7,330 bases of DNA from an uncultured Clostridia bacterium (GTDB lineage: Bacteria; Bacillota; Clostridia; Lachnospirales; Lachnospiraceae), in the NCBI GenBank assembly GCA_946620335.1, contig CAMONF010000317.1, positions 1-7,330 on the forward strand, in the 5' to 3' direction. Position 1 is the stretch's first letter; each line of letters opens with the position of its first letter. Made by a program: the position numbers and the translations under genes. Positions 6,693 through 7,330 of this stretch are shown piece after piece. A model generated the notes under the pieces. It saw only the letters and a program-made list of their open reading frames with translations. It ran no database searches and was not told where the DNA came from.

Positions 6693-7330
6693 TTACGCTT
6701 CGTCCCAGTTGTGGTAGACGTCCTGAACGTCGTCGCTCTCATCCAGCATGTCAAGAATGCGCTCCAGCTGGCTGATGGCTTTCTCGTCCGTGAGGGTGAC
6801 ATAATTCTGCGGGAGCATGGTCACCTCAGCGGAGACGATGGGAAGGTTCTCGGCGCGCAGGGCCTTCTCGACTTCCAGGAAGGCATCCGGGGAGGTGACG
6901 ACCTCGTAGCTGTCCTCCTCCTCGCTGAAATCGTCCGCGCCTGCGTCGAGGGCCAGCATCATGAGATCATCGGGATCGGCGTCGCACTCTTCCTTGTCGA
7001 TGATGATCTGTCCCTTCTCGTCGAACATGAAGGAGACGCAGCCCGGTGTGCCGATGTTGCCGCCGCCCTTGGTGAAGCAGGATCTGACATAGGCGGCCGT
7101 CCGGTTCTTGTTGTCGGTCAGGGTGCGCACGATGATGGCTGTGCCGCCCGGGCCGTACCCTTCGTAGGTGATGGTCTCGTAGTTGTTGGCGCTGCCTTCG
7201 CCGGCGGCCTTCTTGATGCCGCGCTCGATGGTGTCGTTGGGCATGTTGTTGGCCTTGGCCTTCTGGATCACAGCCGCAAGCTTGAAGTTGCTGGTCGGAT
7301 CCGGACCTCCTTCCTTGACGGCGACGGCGA
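6693..7330 (-). CDS. yebC: YebC/PmpR family protein (TACO1 homologue), N-terminus outside the window
   Basis: The C-terminal 211 residues of a YebC-family protein are visible; full-length members have about 240, so some 30 residues are beyond the right edge. The first visible part reads AVAVKEGGPDPTSNFKLAAV and continues IQKAKANNMPNDTIERGIKK, the family's conserved N-terminal domain core. YEGYGPGGTAIIV and the FTKGGGNIGTPGCVSFMFD segment follow. The end, QLERILDMLDESDDVQDVYHNWDEA, is the typical C-terminus. The frame has no stop before the window edge; the GTG at 7271 is an internal valine, not the start. YebC proteins were long annotated as transcriptional regulators (PmpR). Later work on bacterial and mitochondrial (TACO1) members supports a translation role at proline-rich stretches, so the exact function here is open. 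It lies upstream of uppP on the same strand, with a 213-base gap. Confidence 0.96.
   Translation of the reverse strand, partial: AVAVKEGGPDPTSNFKLAAVIQKAKANNMPNDTIERGIKKAAGEGSANNYETITYEGYGPGGTAIIVRTLTDNKNRTAAYVRSCFTKGGGNIGTPGCVSFMFDEKGQIIIDKEECDADPDDLMMLALDAGADDFSEEEDSYEVVTSPDAFLEVEKALRAENLPIVSAEVTMLPQNYVTLTDEKAISQLERILDMLDESDDVQDVYHNWDEA

Overview
The window is a moderately GC-rich bacterial chromosome segment in which every supported gene lies on the minus strand. Read in the direction of transcription (high to low coordinate), the order is: a YebC/PmpR-family protein (5' end outside the window), undecaprenyl-diphosphatase UppP, a long FtsK/SpoIIIE DNA translocase, an unnamed membrane protein (zinc ribbon, TPR, Ig-like domains), and a flavoprotein pair of the NfnAB/SudBA type, of which the second gene is cut by the left edge. 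Purine-rich ribosome binding sites (GGAGG type), GC-rich third codon positions and the NfnAB/SudBA pair fit an anaerobic Firmicute, most likely Clostridia and plausibly Lachnospiraceae. That placement is inference from gene content and style, not from a marker gene.

Right part (about 5427-7330): yebC ends at 6693, then comes a 213-base spacer, then uppP. UppP recycles the lipid carrier used for peptidoglycan and other wall polymers. A 171-base spacer separates it from ftsK. Neither spacer holds an RNA gene or a terminator that I can support.

Middle (2236-5426): ftsK takes up over 40% of the window. It encodes a complete translocase with a lysine-rich N-terminal tail, a membrane anchor, a long coiled-coil and acidic linker, the RecA-like motor and the C-terminal winged-helix domain. 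Only 23 bases downstream starts the unnamed protein: a cytoplasmic zinc ribbon, one membrane helix, a TPR region and two Ig-like chitobiase C-terminal-type modules predicted to lie outside the membrane. The close spacing suggests co-transcription with ftsK.

Left part (1-1158): after a 94-base gap with an imperfect inverted repeat come a 294-residue FAD/NAD/[2Fe-2S] protein (NfnA/SudB type) and, overlapping it by one base, the start of its partner, a GltA-like protein with an N-terminal cysteine cluster. Together they would form an NADH-dependent ferredoxin:NADP+ oxidoreductase that links the ferredoxin, NADH and NADPH pools.

Most of the window is conserved housekeeping sequence. I see no CRISPR array, insertion sequence, phage gene, tRNA or rRNA. 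The least explained item is the zinc-ribbon/TPR/Ig-like membrane protein next to ftsK. I found no convincing new biological system.
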